Assembly: GCF_003122385.1 (NCBI RefSeq)
Contig: NZ_CP029255.1
Span: 1,364,001-1,428,000, forward strand
Reading direction: 5' to 3'
Source: Flavobacterium crocinum
Lineage (GTDB): Bacteria; Bacteroidota; Bacteroidia; Flavobacteriales; Flavobacteriaceae
DNA: 64,000 bases
Part shown: piece by piece, positions 1-8,315 of the stretch
Position numbering within the stretch: position 1 is the first letter of the stretch
Layout of the letters: every line of letters begins with the position of its first letter
Translations under genes and position numbers: made by a program
Notes under the pieces: model-generated
The model's input: the letters and a program-made list of their open reading frames with translations, nothing else
What the model was told of the DNA's origin: nothing
Databases searched by the model: none

Positions 1-2672
1 GAAGCTAATCTCCATTTTACAAGATCAAAGTTCATTAACATAAAACTGTAAGCTCCCATGTTTTTAGGCTCTTCCTGTGCCCAAACATAATCATCTGCAT
101 TTGGATATTTAGCGATGATTTCTTTGATTTGCTCCACTGGGAAAGGGAATAATTGTTCGATACGAACCACTGCAACATCATTTCTTCCGTTGTTTTCTCT
201 TTCAGCCACAATATCATAGTAGAATTTACCGGTACAGAAAACTAATGTTTTAACTTTCTTTTTATCTACTGTATTATCGTCAATTGTTTCCTGGAAACTT
301 CCTGTAGCTAATTCTTCAACTGTAGATACGCATCTTGGATCACGTAATAAACTTTTTGGAGAGAAAACTACCAATGGTTTACGGAAGTTTGTTTTCATTT
401 GTCTTCTCAATAAATGGAAGAAGTTGGCTGGAGTTGTACAGTCTGCCACATACATATTATGTCTTGCACAAAGCTGTAAGTAACGTTCCATTCTTGCAGA
501 AGAGTGTTCAGCACCTTGTCCTTCATATCCGTGAGGCAATAACATAACGATACCGTTTTGGTTGTTCCATTTGTCTTCTCCACAAGAAATATACTGGTCA
601 ATCATGATTTGAGCACCGTTAGAGAAATCTCCAAATTGCGCTTCCCAGATGGTTAAGGCTTTTGGGTTTGCTAATGCATATCCATAGTCAAAACCTAGAA
701 CACCATATTCAGATAATAAAGAGTTGAAAACTCCGAATTTTCCTTTTTTGTTTTCGATTGCATCTAAAAGAATTACTTCTTCTTCTGAATCTTCAACTTT
801 AACTACAGCATGACGGTGAGAGAATGTACCACGCTCAACATCCTGACCAGAAATACGAACATCAAATCCTTCAGTTAAAAGAGATCCGTAAGCCAATGCT
901 TCTGCAGTTCCCCAGTCAAGAGTATTGTTATCGTATCCAACTTTTCTGTCTGTAACAATTTTAGTTATTTTGTTGATGAACTTTTTGTCTTCCGGTAAAG
1001 TCGAGATTGTGTTGATGATAGAATCTAAACCTTCTTTAGCAAAAGTAGTATCAACTTTCTGAAGCATTTGTGTATCAGTTACCTGAACAAATCCTTCCCA
1101 TTCGTTTTTCATGAATGGAGTAATGATAGTCAAATCTTTTTTACGAGAAGCTTCTAAGTTTTCTTCTAAAGCAGATTTGTATTGTTTTTCTAAACCATTA
1201 ACATAAGATGCATCGATTACGCCGTCAGATAATAATTTTTCAGCGTAGATGTCTCTTGGGTTTTTATGTTTAGCAATGATTTTATAAAGAACTGGCTGCG
1301 TGAAACGAGGTTCGTCACCTTCGTTATGACCGTATTTTCTGTATCCTAATAAGTCAATAAATACGTCACGTCCAAACTGCATTCTGTAATCTAATGCAAA
1401 AGATACAGCGTGTACAACAGCCTCAGCATCATCAGCATTTACGTGTAATACTGGAGATAAAGTTACTTTAGCAACGTCTGTACAATAAGTAGAAGAACGA
1501 GCATCTAAATAGTTAGTCGTAAATCCAACCTGGTTGTTGATTACAATATGGATTGTTCCTCCAGTTTTGTAACCATCTAATTGTGCCATTTGAATGATTT
1601 CATAAAGAATACCTTGACCTGCGATTGCAGCATCACCGTGAACAGCGATTGGTAATACTTTAGAGAAATCATCAGCAAAATATTTGTCTTGTTTTGCTCT
1701 TGTGATTCCTTCAATTACAGCTCCAACCGTTTCTAAGTGAGAAGGGTTTGGTGCTAAATTGATGTTGATGCTTTTTCCAGATCTTGTTTTTCTGTCGGCA
1801 GTAAGACCTAAGTGGTATTTTACGTCACCGTCAAAATATTCCTGATCGTAATCTTTTCCATCAAACTCACCGAAGATGTCCTGAGTCGATTTTCCGAAGA
1901 TATTTGCCAAAACGTTCAAACGACCACGGTGAGCCATTCCCATTACGAATTGTTCAACCCCTTTTTCTGCAGCTTGCTCAATTAAAGCATCAAGAGCAGG
2001 GATAATAGATTCTCCACCTTCTAATGAGAAACGTTTTTGTCCAACATATTTAGTATGAAGGAAGTTCTCAAAAGATACAGCTTCGTTTAATTTATTTAAG
2101 ATCGTTTTCTTTTCTTCTGTAGAGAAATTTGGCTGATTAACATTTACAGACAATTTATCCTGAATCCATTTTACAACGCCAGGATTTCTAATATACATAT
2201 ATTCAATACCGATATGCTGGCAATAAATAGTTTTAAGGCGGTTTACAATATCTTGTAAAGAAGATGGTTGCATTCCGATAGTCTGAGCAGCATCAAAAAC
2301 AGTTGAAAGATCAGCTGCAGATAGTCCGAAGTTTTCAATATCTAAAGTTGGTGATGACTGTCTACGATCACGAACTGGATTTGTTTTAGTAAATAAATGT
2401 CCGCGCGTACGGTATCCGTCAATTAATTTCAGAACGTTGAATTCTTTTTTTAGTTTTTCTGAAACCTGACTGTAATCTGTGTTATCGCTAGTCACGTACT
2501 CAACGATAGTTTGCACTGGATTTTCGTCGTTATAAGTTGTTTGTCCAAAGTCAAAACCTTGAAAGAAACTTCTCCAGCTAGGCTCAACGCTGTCTGGGTT
2601 AACTAAATATTGATCGTATAATTGTGCAAAAAACTCGGTATGCGCTGCGTTTAAAAATGAAAACCTATCCAT
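1..2672 (-). CDS. sucA: 2-oxoglutarate dehydrogenase E1 component, partial (3' end outside window)
   Basis: Thiamine-diphosphate-dependent E1 subunit that decarboxylates 2-oxoglutarate in the TCA cycle and passes the succinyl group to the E2 lipoyl domain. Reading from the ATG at 2672 gives about 890 uninterrupted codons that run off the window edge; the family is about 900-930 residues, so little is missing. The N-terminus (MDRFSFLNAAHTEFFAQLYD) and the motif VEPSWRSFFQGF are the usual SucA start. Family motifs follow: GMAHRGRLNVLANIFGK near residue 242, HGDAAIAGQGI near 344, and LLPHGYEGQGAEHSSAR near the C-terminal third. It is transcribed divergently from the gene at 2790. The partner sucB would lie off the left edge. 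Identification is from family motifs and is secure. Confidence 0.97.
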   Translation of the reverse strand, partial: MDRFSFLNAAHTEFFAQLYDQYLVNPDSVEPSWRSFFQGFDFGQTTYNDENPVQTIVEYVTSDNTDYSQVSEKLKKEFNVLKLIDGYRTRGHLFTKTNPVRDRRQSSPTLDIENFGLSAADLSTVFDAAQTIGMQPSSLQDIVNRLKTIYCQHIGIEYMYIRNPGVVKWIQDKLSVNVNQPNFSTEEKKTILNKLNEAVSFENFLHTKYVGQKRFSLEGGESIIPALDALIEQAAEKGVEQFVMGMAHRGRLNVLANIFGKSTQDIFGEFDGKDYDQEYFDGDVKYHLGLTADRKTRSGKSININLAPNPSHLETVGAVIEGITRAKQDKYFADDFSKVLPIAVHGDAAIAGQGILYEIIQMAQLDGYKTGGTIHIVINNQVGFTTNYLDARSSTYCTDVAKVTLSPVLHVNADDAEAVVHAVSFALDYRMQFGRDVFIDLLGYRKYGHNEGDEPRFTQPVLYKIIAKHKNPRDIYAEKLLSDGVIDASYVNGLEKQYKSALEENLEASRKKDLTIITPFMKNEWEGFVQVTDTQMLQKVDTTFAKEGLDSIINTISTLPEDKKFINKITKIVTDRKVGYDNNTLDWGTAEALAYGSLLTEGFDVRISGQDVERGTFSHRHAVVKVEDSEEEVILLDAIENKKGKFGVFNSLLSEYGVLGFDYGYALANPKALTIWEAQFGDFSNGAQIMIDQYISCGEDKWNNQNGIVMLLPHGYEGQGAEHSSARMERYLQLCARHNMYVADCTTPANFFHLLRRQMKTNFRKPLVVFSPKSLLRDPRCVSTVEELATGSFQETIDDNTVDKKKVKTLVFCTGKFYYDIVAERENNGRNDVAVVRIEQLFPFPVEQIKEIIAKYPNADDYVWAQEEPKNMGAYSFMLMNFDLVKWRLA

Positions 2673-2709
2673 AATATGAGTGAATATACTATTTGTTATA
2701 TTAGAAAGG

Positions 2710-2717
2710 CAAAAGTA
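2710..2717 (-). promoter_or_regulatory. Putative -7 element of sucA promoter
   Basis: On the minus strand this reads TACTTTTG, matching the Bacteroidota -7 consensus TAnnTTTG, 38 bases before the sucA start codon. No clear TTG lies at the expected -33 distance, so only half of the promoter is supported. Confidence 0.45.
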
Positions 2718-2745
2718 CAACAATCACATTTATTTAAATCTTTTT

Positions 2746-2765
2746 TTTACGTACTTTTACGTAAA
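2746..2765. promoter_or_regulatory. Perfect palindrome between sucA and the divergent gene
   Basis: TTTACGTA-cttt-TACGTAAA is an exact 8-bp inverted repeat with a 4-base spacer, centred between two divergent genes. It could be an operator; no regulator can be named. Confidence 0.35.
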
Positions 2766-2789
2766 AATTTGTTAAAATAAACGTTAACT

Positions 2790-3341
2790 ATGAAGAAAAA
2801 TCAAATTTCAATCGTTTTCAATTTCTTTTTTGTGATTTGGGCTGTTTTATTTTCAACGAATGTCTCAGGACAGCAAAAATATGTTATAGATAATAGTAAT
2901 CACTTTTGGGATAAAGTTCAGTTTGGAGGTGGTTTAGGTTTGGGATTTGGTTCCGGCTACACTGATATTTCTGTCATGCCTAGTGCAATTTACAATGTCA
3001 ATGAAATTGTTGCCGTTGGAGTCGGACTTCAGTTTGGTTATTTGAATTCAAGGAATTATTATGAATCTTTTGTTTACGGAGGAAGTGTAATTACACTTGT
3101 AAACCCAATTCCCGAAATACAATTATCTGCGGAATTAGAACAGGTGAGGGTAGATACCAGATATGATTCTAATATTAACAGACCTGCATTTTCAGATAGT
3201 TACTGGAATACTGCTCTTTATCTCGGAGCAGGATATAGAACAGGAAATGTTACTATCGGCGCCCGTTACGATGTTTTATATGATCCGGACAGAAGTCTTT
3301 ATGGTTCTGGATTTATGCCTTTTGTGAGAGTTTATTTTTAA
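2790..3341 (+). CDS. Probable small outer-membrane beta-barrel protein
   Basis: A 183-residue protein with an N-terminal signal peptide (hydrophobic residues about 10-25, then SGQQ) and no TM helix after it. The mature part is Gly- and aromatic-rich with alternating hydrophobic residues (for example GGGLGLGFGSGYTD and GAGYRTGNVTIGARYDV), and it ends in VRVYF. A terminal Phe and this pattern suggest an outer-membrane beta barrel. Proteins like this beside flavobacterial sucA are often labelled alpha-ketoglutarate decarboxylase; nothing in the sequence supports an enzyme. It is divergent from sucA with about 117 bases between starts. Function unknown. Confidence 0.75.
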   Translation: MKKNQISIVFNFFFVIWAVLFSTNVSGQQKYVIDNSNHFWDKVQFGGGLGLGFGSGYTDISVMPSAIYNVNEIVAVGVGLQFGYLNSRNYYESFVYGGSVITLVNPIPEIQLSAELEQVRVDTRYDSNINRPAFSDSYWNTALYLGAGYRTGNVTIGARYDVLYDPDRSLYGSGFMPFVRVYF

Positions 3342-3353
3342 AGTTGCTAAGGT

Positions 3354-3979
3354 GCTGAGATGCTAAGATTCTAAGTTTTTAAAATCCGGAAAAATTGAAA
3401 AGATATATTTTTATACTTGTTGTCATTGTGTTTACGAGTTGTAATGACTCTAAAAAAGCAGAAGCCCATAATGAGAAGGTTGTAAAAAAAGAGTTACGAC
3501 CTTTTTTTGATGCGGATAAAATTGATCATTATTTTGTGAATTATACTCTTGATAGCATAATTATTTCTGGAGAAAAAAGTAAAAAATCAAAAAAAGAGAA
3601 AGAGTTTGAAGATTTATTTATGGGATATTTCCCTGATAGTGTTCCTAAAAAAGATTTTGAGAAAATTTTGCTTAGTCATAATTATAAGAAATCTAACTTA
3701 ACATTAAAACAACAAAAGGAGATTGAAAATGTATTCAGTGAAAAAGACTCCTTGCAGATGAGTGCATATGCTTGCGTTCCTGAATATCGTGATATTTTTA
3801 TTTTTAGGAAGAAGGAAAAAACGGTTGGAATTGCAAAGATTTGTTTTAAATGTGGTCGTTTCCAGATTATAGGAAGTAAATTAGATACAAGTGGTTTTGG
3901 ACTTTGGACTGAATTGGATAAACTATAAAGAGATTGTTAGTTCCAATGATAAAAAAACTTAGAATCTTAGCATCTCAGC
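3354..3979. repeat. Perfect 27-bp inverted repeats enclosing one lipoprotein gene
   Basis: Bases 3354-3380 (GCTGAGATGCTAAG... ending CTAAGTTTTT) are the exact reverse complement of 3953-3979. They enclose only the gene at 3395-3928. The motif CTAAGnTTCTAAG recurs in the leuB-leuA gap (61970-62112), so this is a dispersed intergenic repeat family. Confidence 0.8.
3395..3928 (+). CDS. Hypothetical lipoprotein
   Basis: 177 residues starting at TTG; no ATG is better placed before the signal sequence. The N-terminus MKRYIFILVVIVFTSCNDSK is a lipoprotein signal with the lipobox Cys at about residue 16. The mature part is Lys-rich and hydrophilic, with a central charged stretch (EKSKKSKKEKEFED) and three later Cys residues, including a CFKC pair. 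I recognise no domain. The gene is enclosed exactly by the inverted repeats described separately, which suggests it moved as a unit or that repeats accumulated around it. Confidence 0.65.
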   Translation: MKRYIFILVVIVFTSCNDSKKAEAHNEKVVKKELRPFFDADKIDHYFVNYTLDSIIISGEKSKKSKKEKEFEDLFMGYFPDSVPKKDFEKILLSHNYKKSNLTLKQQKEIENVFSEKDSLQMSAYACVPEYRDIFIFRKKEKTVGIAKICFKCGRFQIIGSKLDTSGFGLWTELDKL

Positions 3980-3990
3980 ATCTCAGAACC

Positions 3991-4344
3991 TTACTTGTAA
4001 TAATTCCTAAACCAGACTTTCTGCCACTCTCTTTTTAAAATCAAAAACGCAACTTGCTCGGCAAGAATTACTAAATCTGATCCATCTAGTTGTTTGATTT
4101 CATTTTCAGGAACGTCAATGATATAAAGCAGATTCAAATATTCAGCAAATTTGTACTGAATCATTCGGTAGATTTTTTCGTGAAGCTGAATTTTTAATTC
4201 GTCTGGCGAAATGCTTAACGGAAAATCGATTCCTTCATTCGCAAGATTAAAGTCTTTATTAATCTGTTCAATCAAATTTAAATATAAAGTCTCTGCCTGC
4301 GCTTGCGCTAATAATGATTCGGTATTTACGGGTGCTACAAACAT
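3991..4344 (-). CDS. Conserved hypothetical protein
   Basis: 117 residues, no signal peptide, predicted largely helical and cytoplasmic (MFVAPVNTESLLAQAQAETL at the start; KREWQKVWFRNYYK at the end). It lies 68 bases downstream of the polyprenyl synthetase on the same strand, so the two may be co-transcribed. No catalytic motif or known domain was recognised. The translation is clean, and the aromatic/basic C-terminal end looks conserved rather than random, so I take it as a real gene. Confidence 0.6.
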   Translation of the reverse strand: MFVAPVNTESLLAQAQAETLYLNLIEQINKDFNLANEGIDFPLSISPDELKIQLHEKIYRMIQYKFAEYLNLLYIIDVPENEIKQLDGSDLVILAEQVAFLILKREWQKVWFRNYYK

Positions 4345-4412
4345 GAGATTTTAGATTTTAGATTGCTGATTGTAGATTTTTTTTCTGAATACTTTTTTCT
4401 GAAAACGGAACA

Positions 4413-5387
4413 CTAAACCTTACGTCCCATTAAATTTTCGCCAAAAGTTTTTAAAACCTCTTTCTTTTCGGTATTAATTTCCATTTTTTCTAAAGTTTCA
4501 AAAGCTTTAAAAGTGTACATTTCAATTGCTTCCTGTGTAGCTTTTGAAGCTCCGGATTCGTTAAAAATGGTCTTGGCTGTTTCTATTTTCTCTAAATTAT
4601 CTTCCAATTGTAAAGTAAATAACTGCTCTAATTCTGCCGCTTTTTCTTTAGAAGAAAATTCTAAAGCTTTTAGATATAAATAGGTTTTTTTGTTTTCAAT
4701 TATATCACCTCCAACTTGTTTTCCAAAAGTTTCCGGATCTCCAAAAGCATCCAGGTAATCATCTTGTAATTGGAAAGCTAAGCCTAAATTTAATCCAAAA
4801 TCGTAGATTAAATCAGCTTCTTTTTCAGATGTTTTGGCTATAATTGCACCCATTTTCATGGCAGCGGCAACCAAAACGGCTGTTTTATATTCGATCATTT
4901 TTAAATATTGCGGAATTGTAACATCTTTTCGGGTTTCAAAATCTACATCCCATTGCTGACCTTCGCAAACTTCAAGAGCGGTTTTGCTGAATAATTTGGC
5001 TAAGTTTCTAAAAACGTTTGGCTCGTATTGTTCAAAGTATTGATAAGCCAAAATCAGCATCGCATCTCCCGAAAGAATTCCGGTATTTAAATTCCATTTT
5101 TCATGAACTGTTACTTGGCCTCTTCGCAAAGGCGCATCATCCATTATATCATCATGAACAAGTGAGAAATTATGAAAAACTTCCACAGCCATAGCTGCAG
5201 GGAGAGCAACGGAATAATCAGTATCAAAAACTTCTGCGGCCATTAAAGTTAAAACCGGACGGATGCGTTTTCCTCCAAGTCCTAAAATATATTCAATCGG
5301 CTCATAGAGATTTACAGGTTCTTTGTGAATATTTTGTTTTTTTAAATAATCAATAAAAAAATCCTGGTACTGACTAATATCGTGCAT
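4413..5387 (-). CDS. Polyprenyl (geranylgeranyl/farnesyl-type) diphosphate synthase
   Basis: Trans-isoprenyl diphosphate synthase that condenses isopentenyl diphosphate with allylic diphosphates to feed carotenoid, quinone or undecaprenol pathways. The 324-residue reading from MHDISQYQDFF is chosen; an in-frame ATG 14 codons upstream adds only a nonconserved tail. The GGKRIRP motif (residues 38-44), the first Asp-rich motif DDIMDD (79-84) with following RR, and the second DDYLD (209-213) are all present, so it should be active. Product chain length cannot be read reliably from the sequence. The gene precedes the small gene ending at 3991. Confidence 0.93.
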   Translation of the reverse strand: MHDISQYQDFFIDYLKKQNIHKEPVNLYEPIEYILGLGGKRIRPVLTLMAAEVFDTDYSVALPAAMAVEVFHNFSLVHDDIMDDAPLRRGQVTVHEKWNLNTGILSGDAMLILAYQYFEQYEPNVFRNLAKLFSKTALEVCEGQQWDVDFETRKDVTIPQYLKMIEYKTAVLVAAAMKMGAIIAKTSEKEADLIYDFGLNLGLAFQLQDDYLDAFGDPETFGKQVGGDIIENKKTYLYLKALEFSSKEKAAELEQLFTLQLEDNLEKIETAKTIFNESGASKATQEAIEMYTFKAFETLEKMEINTEKKEVLKTFGENLMGRKV

Positions 5388-5529
5388 AAAATAAAATTCT
5401 GATTTACGAGCCTCAAAGATACAATTCAATTATGAATTATTAGGTTCTAAATTTTAAATGCTGACAAAACTTTAAAGATTAATTAAAAGAGCTAAGAATG
5501 AATATGTTAAAATTATTTCTAAAAAACTT

Positions 5530-5557
5530 GGAAACTTTTTTGGTATTTAGAGTTTCC
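5530..5557. promoter_or_regulatory. TetR-type operator 1 (yceI promoter)
   Basis: GGAAACT (5530-5536), 14 bases, AGTTTCC (5551-5557). It is the same inverted repeat as at 5579-5610 and 6219-6249, and it overlaps the -33 to -7 spacer of the yceI promoter, where a bound repressor would block transcription. Confidence 0.6.
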
Positions 5558-5569
5558 TCTTTATATTTG
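5540..5569 (+). promoter_or_regulatory. Promoter of yceI-like gene
   Basis: TTG at 5540-5542, a 19-base spacer, and TATATTTG at 5562-5569 match the Bacteroidota vegetative consensus TTG-N17-23-TAnnTTTG. Start of transcription would be about 5576, giving a leader of about 75 bases that carries operator 2. Confidence 0.65.
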
Positions 5570-5578
5570 CACCGTTAA

Positions 5579-5610
5579 ATGGAAACTAAGAACACTGTAA
5601 AAGTTTCCAT
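5579..5610. promoter_or_regulatory. TetR-type operator 2 (yceI leader)
   Basis: ATGGAAACT, 14 bases, AGTTTCCAT: a perfect 9-bp inverted repeat, the longest of the three sites. It lies at or just downstream of the predicted transcription start of yceI. Confidence 0.65.
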
Positions 5611-5652
5611 TTCGATTTTGAGATATTATAAACTCATTAAAATCAGTTATTT

Positions 5653-6174
5653 ATGAAAACAACATGGACTTTAGATTCTACACAATCAGATGTTTTAATT
5701 AAAATGAGACATTCGATCATTGCTTATTTGGGAGGAACAACAAACAAATTTGGCGGTTATGTGAGTCTTGAAGATAATGAGATTGAAGATGCTTCGGTTG
5801 AATTTTCGCTGGATATTAATAATAAAACTGAAAGCTTTCAGCAAATTGACACCAATTTACAGCTTCAGGATTTTTTTGATGTAGATGAGCACCCAATAAT
5901 TAGTTTTAAATCGACTTCATTTCAAAAGATAAATAACAATATTAATTTTTTCAAAGGAGATTTAACTATAAAAGATGTAACACGAGTTGTAGAACTGGAC
6001 GCAGAGTTTATTGGAGTAAATACCTACAATGGAGAGAAAAAAGTAGCTTTCGAAATTAAGGGTGATATCAAACGTCAGGACTTTGGATTAGATTATAATT
6101 CATTTCATCACAATGGAGGTTTGGCTTTAGGAAAAGATATCAAATTAATTGCAAATCTTGAATTTAGTATATAA
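5653..6174 (+). CDS. YceI family lipocalin-like protein
   Basis: 173 residues spanning a whole YceI domain, a beta-barrel fold that binds isoprenoid or other amphiphilic ligands. It starts MKTTWTLDSTQSDVLIKMRH, the typical W-x-hydrophobic D-x-x-H/S-x opening, and contains KFGGYVSL, FFDVDEHPIISFKS and a late DFGLDYN motif of the family. There is no signal peptide, so this copy is cytoplasmic, unlike many periplasmic YceI proteins. Two TetR-type palindromes lie before it, and a third before the tetR gene immediately downstream, so it is probably controlled together with the efflux operon. Ligand unknown. Confidence 0.9.
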   Translation: MKTTWTLDSTQSDVLIKMRHSIIAYLGGTTNKFGGYVSLEDNEIEDASVEFSLDINNKTESFQQIDTNLQLQDFFDVDEHPIISFKSTSFQKINNNINFFKGDLTIKDVTRVVELDAEFIGVNTYNGEKKVAFEIKGDIKRQDFGLDYNSFHHNGGLALGKDIKLIANLEFSI

Positions 6175-6218
6175 ATCTTACACAATTATTAACTTAATGT
6201 AAAATTATTACAAATATC

Positions 6219-6261
6219 ATGGAAACTATTTTTTTAGATTTTAGTTTCCTAATTATATTTG
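6219..6261 (+). promoter_or_regulatory. TetR-type operator 3 and -7 element of tetR
   Basis: ATGGAAACT (6219-6227), 15 bases, AGTTTCC (6243-6249), immediately followed by TATATTTG at 6254-6261, a good -7 element. The placement predicts autoregulation of the TetR gene that starts at 6284. No TTG is seen at -33. Confidence 0.6.
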
Positions 6262-6283
6262 TAAGACAATTGGGAGAATTAAA

Positions 6284-6883
6284 ATGAAAGAGAAAATAAT
6301 AGCAAAAGCAAGCGAACTTTTTTTAAAGCTTGGTTTTAAGAGTGTTACCATGGATGATATTGCAGGAGAAATGTGTATTTCGAAAAAAACGATATACAAA
6401 TATTTCTGTAATAAGGAAGTTTTGATTGAAGAAAGCACTTCTTTGGTTCATGGACAAGTTCATGAAATTATGGATACCATTATCGCTAAGAATTACAATG
6501 CTATTCATGAGAATTTCGAAATTAGGGAAATGTTTCGTGATATGTTTAAAAATAATATTGATACTTCTCCAATTTACCAGCTGAAAAAGCATTATCCGGA
6601 GATTTACCAAAATATTCTTTCTTTTGAAATTGATCAGTGTACACAATGTTTTAGAGAGAATATTGAAAAAGGAATTCGCGAAGGACTTTACAGAAGTGAT
6701 TTAAATGTGGAGGTTTATGTAAAGTTTTACTATACACTGGTTTTTCATATTAACGAAAATACCGTTTCTGAAAGCGAAGCACAAAGAATAGAATTAGAAG
6801 CATTAGAATACCATACTCGGGCAATGGCTACTCAAAAAGGAGTCGAGGAATTAGAAAAGCAATTGAAAAGAATTAAAAATTAA
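6284..6883 (+). CDS. TetR/AcrR family transcriptional regulator
   Basis: 199 residues. The N-terminal helix-turn-helix covers about residues 1-50: KEKIIAKASELFLKLGFKSV, then MDDIAGEMCISKKTIYKYF, the signature of the family. The rest is the helical ligand-binding/dimerisation region. It lies upstream of, and in the same direction as, the tolC-hlyD-RND genes, so it is the likely local repressor of the pump. The shared ATGGAAACT/AGTTTCC palindromes upstream of this gene and of yceI are its probable binding sites. The inducing ligand cannot be read from the sequence. Confidence 0.92.
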   Translation: MKEKIIAKASELFLKLGFKSVTMDDIAGEMCISKKTIYKYFCNKEVLIEESTSLVHGQVHEIMDTIIAKNYNAIHENFEIREMFRDMFKNNIDTSPIYQLKKHYPEIYQNILSFEIDQCTQCFRENIEKGIREGLYRSDLNVEVYVKFYYTLVFHINENTVSESEAQRIELEALEYHTRAMATQKGVEELEKQLKRIKN

Positions 6884-6898
6884 CATTCCAAAATTAAT

Positions 6899-6935
6899 CG
6901 TCATTTTTCTCTGTGAGGGTAAAGAAAAAATGACG
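6899..6935 (+). terminator. Hairpin between tetR and tolC (possible attenuator)
   Basis: CGTCATTTTT and AAAAAATGACG pair to form a stem of about 10 bp around a 14-base loop. No U-tract follows on the plus strand, so it is more likely a partial terminator or mRNA processing site that sets the tetR:pump expression ratio. Confidence 0.4.
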
Positions 6936-6968
6936 GTCTCATCTCAAATTTAATAAATAGTAACACTT

Positions 6969-8303
6969 ATGAAAAGAATCTTTCTTATAGTTTTGTGTAC
7001 AGTAGGCTTATCTGCTGTTGCACAAACCACTACTTTAACTCTGAAAGACGCAGTCAATTATGCGCTTCAAAATAAAGCTGATGCGAAAAAAGCAAAACTT
7101 CAGGTTGAAAACAGCGAATATAAAATTCAGGAAGTACGTTCAAGAGCGTTACCGCAAATCTCTGCGAACGGGAACTTAACATACAATCCTATTATTCAGA
7201 CTACGGTTATTGATGGAGCTGGATTTGGTCAGCCGGGAACTACAATTCAGGCTGCATTTGGACAGACCTGGACTTCGACTGCAGGACTTTCTTTAACTCA
7301 GGCCATTTTTGATCAATCTGTTTTTACGGGATTAAAAGCAGCAAAATCTACTCGTGAGTTTTATCAAATAAACGATCAATTGACAGAAGAGCAAGTTATT
7401 GAGAGAGTTGCGAATAATTATTATTCTGTATATGTTCAGCAGGAAAGACTGATGCTTTTGGATAGTAATTATGTAAACACTACAAAAGTTCGCGATATTG
7501 TAAAAGGACAGTTTGATAACGGTTTGGCAAAAAAAATTGACTTAGATCGTATTGTCGTTAAAATGTCTAACATAGATACAGAACGCCAACAGATTAAAAA
7601 TCAAATTACATTACAGGAAAATGCTTTGAAGTTTTATATGGGGATGCCTATTGAAACTCAAATCGTTTTGCCAAAAGAAGAATTTGAAGTTGTTCCAGCT
7701 GCTTTAACTCAAGAACCAAATATCGAAAACAGAACAGAATATCTGCTTTTGAAAAAACAAGAAGAGCTTTTGGTTTACAATAAAAAAGCAATGCAAGCAG
7801 GATATTACCCTACACTTTCATTAACTGCCGGTTATAATTATATTGGTCAGGGTCCCGAATTTCCTTGGTTTGCAAAACCAGATAAAGGAGTTTATTGGTC
7901 AGATTTCTCTGCAATTGGGTTAAACTTACACGTACCAATCTTTACAGGTTTTGGTACTCGTGCAAAAGTAAGACAAGCAGATGTTGAAATTAGATCCCTT
8001 CAGGAAGATATCAAAGACACTAAATTATCTCTTGATTTAGATTACAAAAATGCAATGGCACAAATCGATAATAATTTGGTGACCATTCAGAATCAACAAG
8101 AAAATATGCGTTTAGCTAGTGAAATTCTTAGCAACACCAAAAACAATTATCTTCAGGGATTAGCTTCTTTAACCGATTTGCTTGACGCAGAAAATGCATC
8201 ACTTGAAGCTCAAAATAATTATACCAGAGCAGTTTTAAATTATAAAATTGCCGAAATATCTCTAATTAAATCAAAAGGCGAACTAAAATCTCTTACTAAA
8301 TAA
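6969..8303 (+). CDS. TolC family outer-membrane efflux protein
   Basis: Outer-membrane channel of a tripartite efflux pump, 444 residues, with a signal peptide (MKRIFLIVLCTVGLSAVAQ). It shows the two internal repeats of the OEP family: first LKDAVNYALQNKADAKKAKL, with PQISANGNLTYNP; later helical coiled-coil stretches and NYLQGLASLTDLLDAENA, a classic TolC motif. It is followed 12 bases later by the adaptor and then by the inner-membrane RND transporter, giving a full pump in one operon. Substrate unknown. Confidence 0.93.
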   Translation: MKRIFLIVLCTVGLSAVAQTTTLTLKDAVNYALQNKADAKKAKLQVENSEYKIQEVRSRALPQISANGNLTYNPIIQTTVIDGAGFGQPGTTIQAAFGQTWTSTAGLSLTQAIFDQSVFTGLKAAKSTREFYQINDQLTEEQVIERVANNYYSVYVQQERLMLLDSNYVNTTKVRDIVKGQFDNGLAKKIDLDRIVVKMSNIDTERQQIKNQITLQENALKFYMGMPIETQIVLPKEEFEVVPAALTQEPNIENRTEYLLLKKQEELLVYNKKAMQAGYYPTLSLTAGYNYIGQGPEFPWFAKPDKGVYWSDFSAIGLNLHVPIFTGFGTRAKVRQADVEIRSLQEDIKDTKLSLDLDYKNAMAQIDNNLVTIQNQQENMRLASEILSNTKNNYLQGLASLTDLLDAENASLEAQNNYTRAVLNYKIAEISLIKSKGELKSLTK

Positions 8304-8315
8304 CAAATTATTACA

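Noticed and set aside
2790..3341. Naming this gene alpha-ketoglutarate decarboxylase because it adjoins sucA
   Set aside because: A 183-residue secreted, barrel-like protein has no thiamine-enzyme motif; the name would be neighbour-based only.
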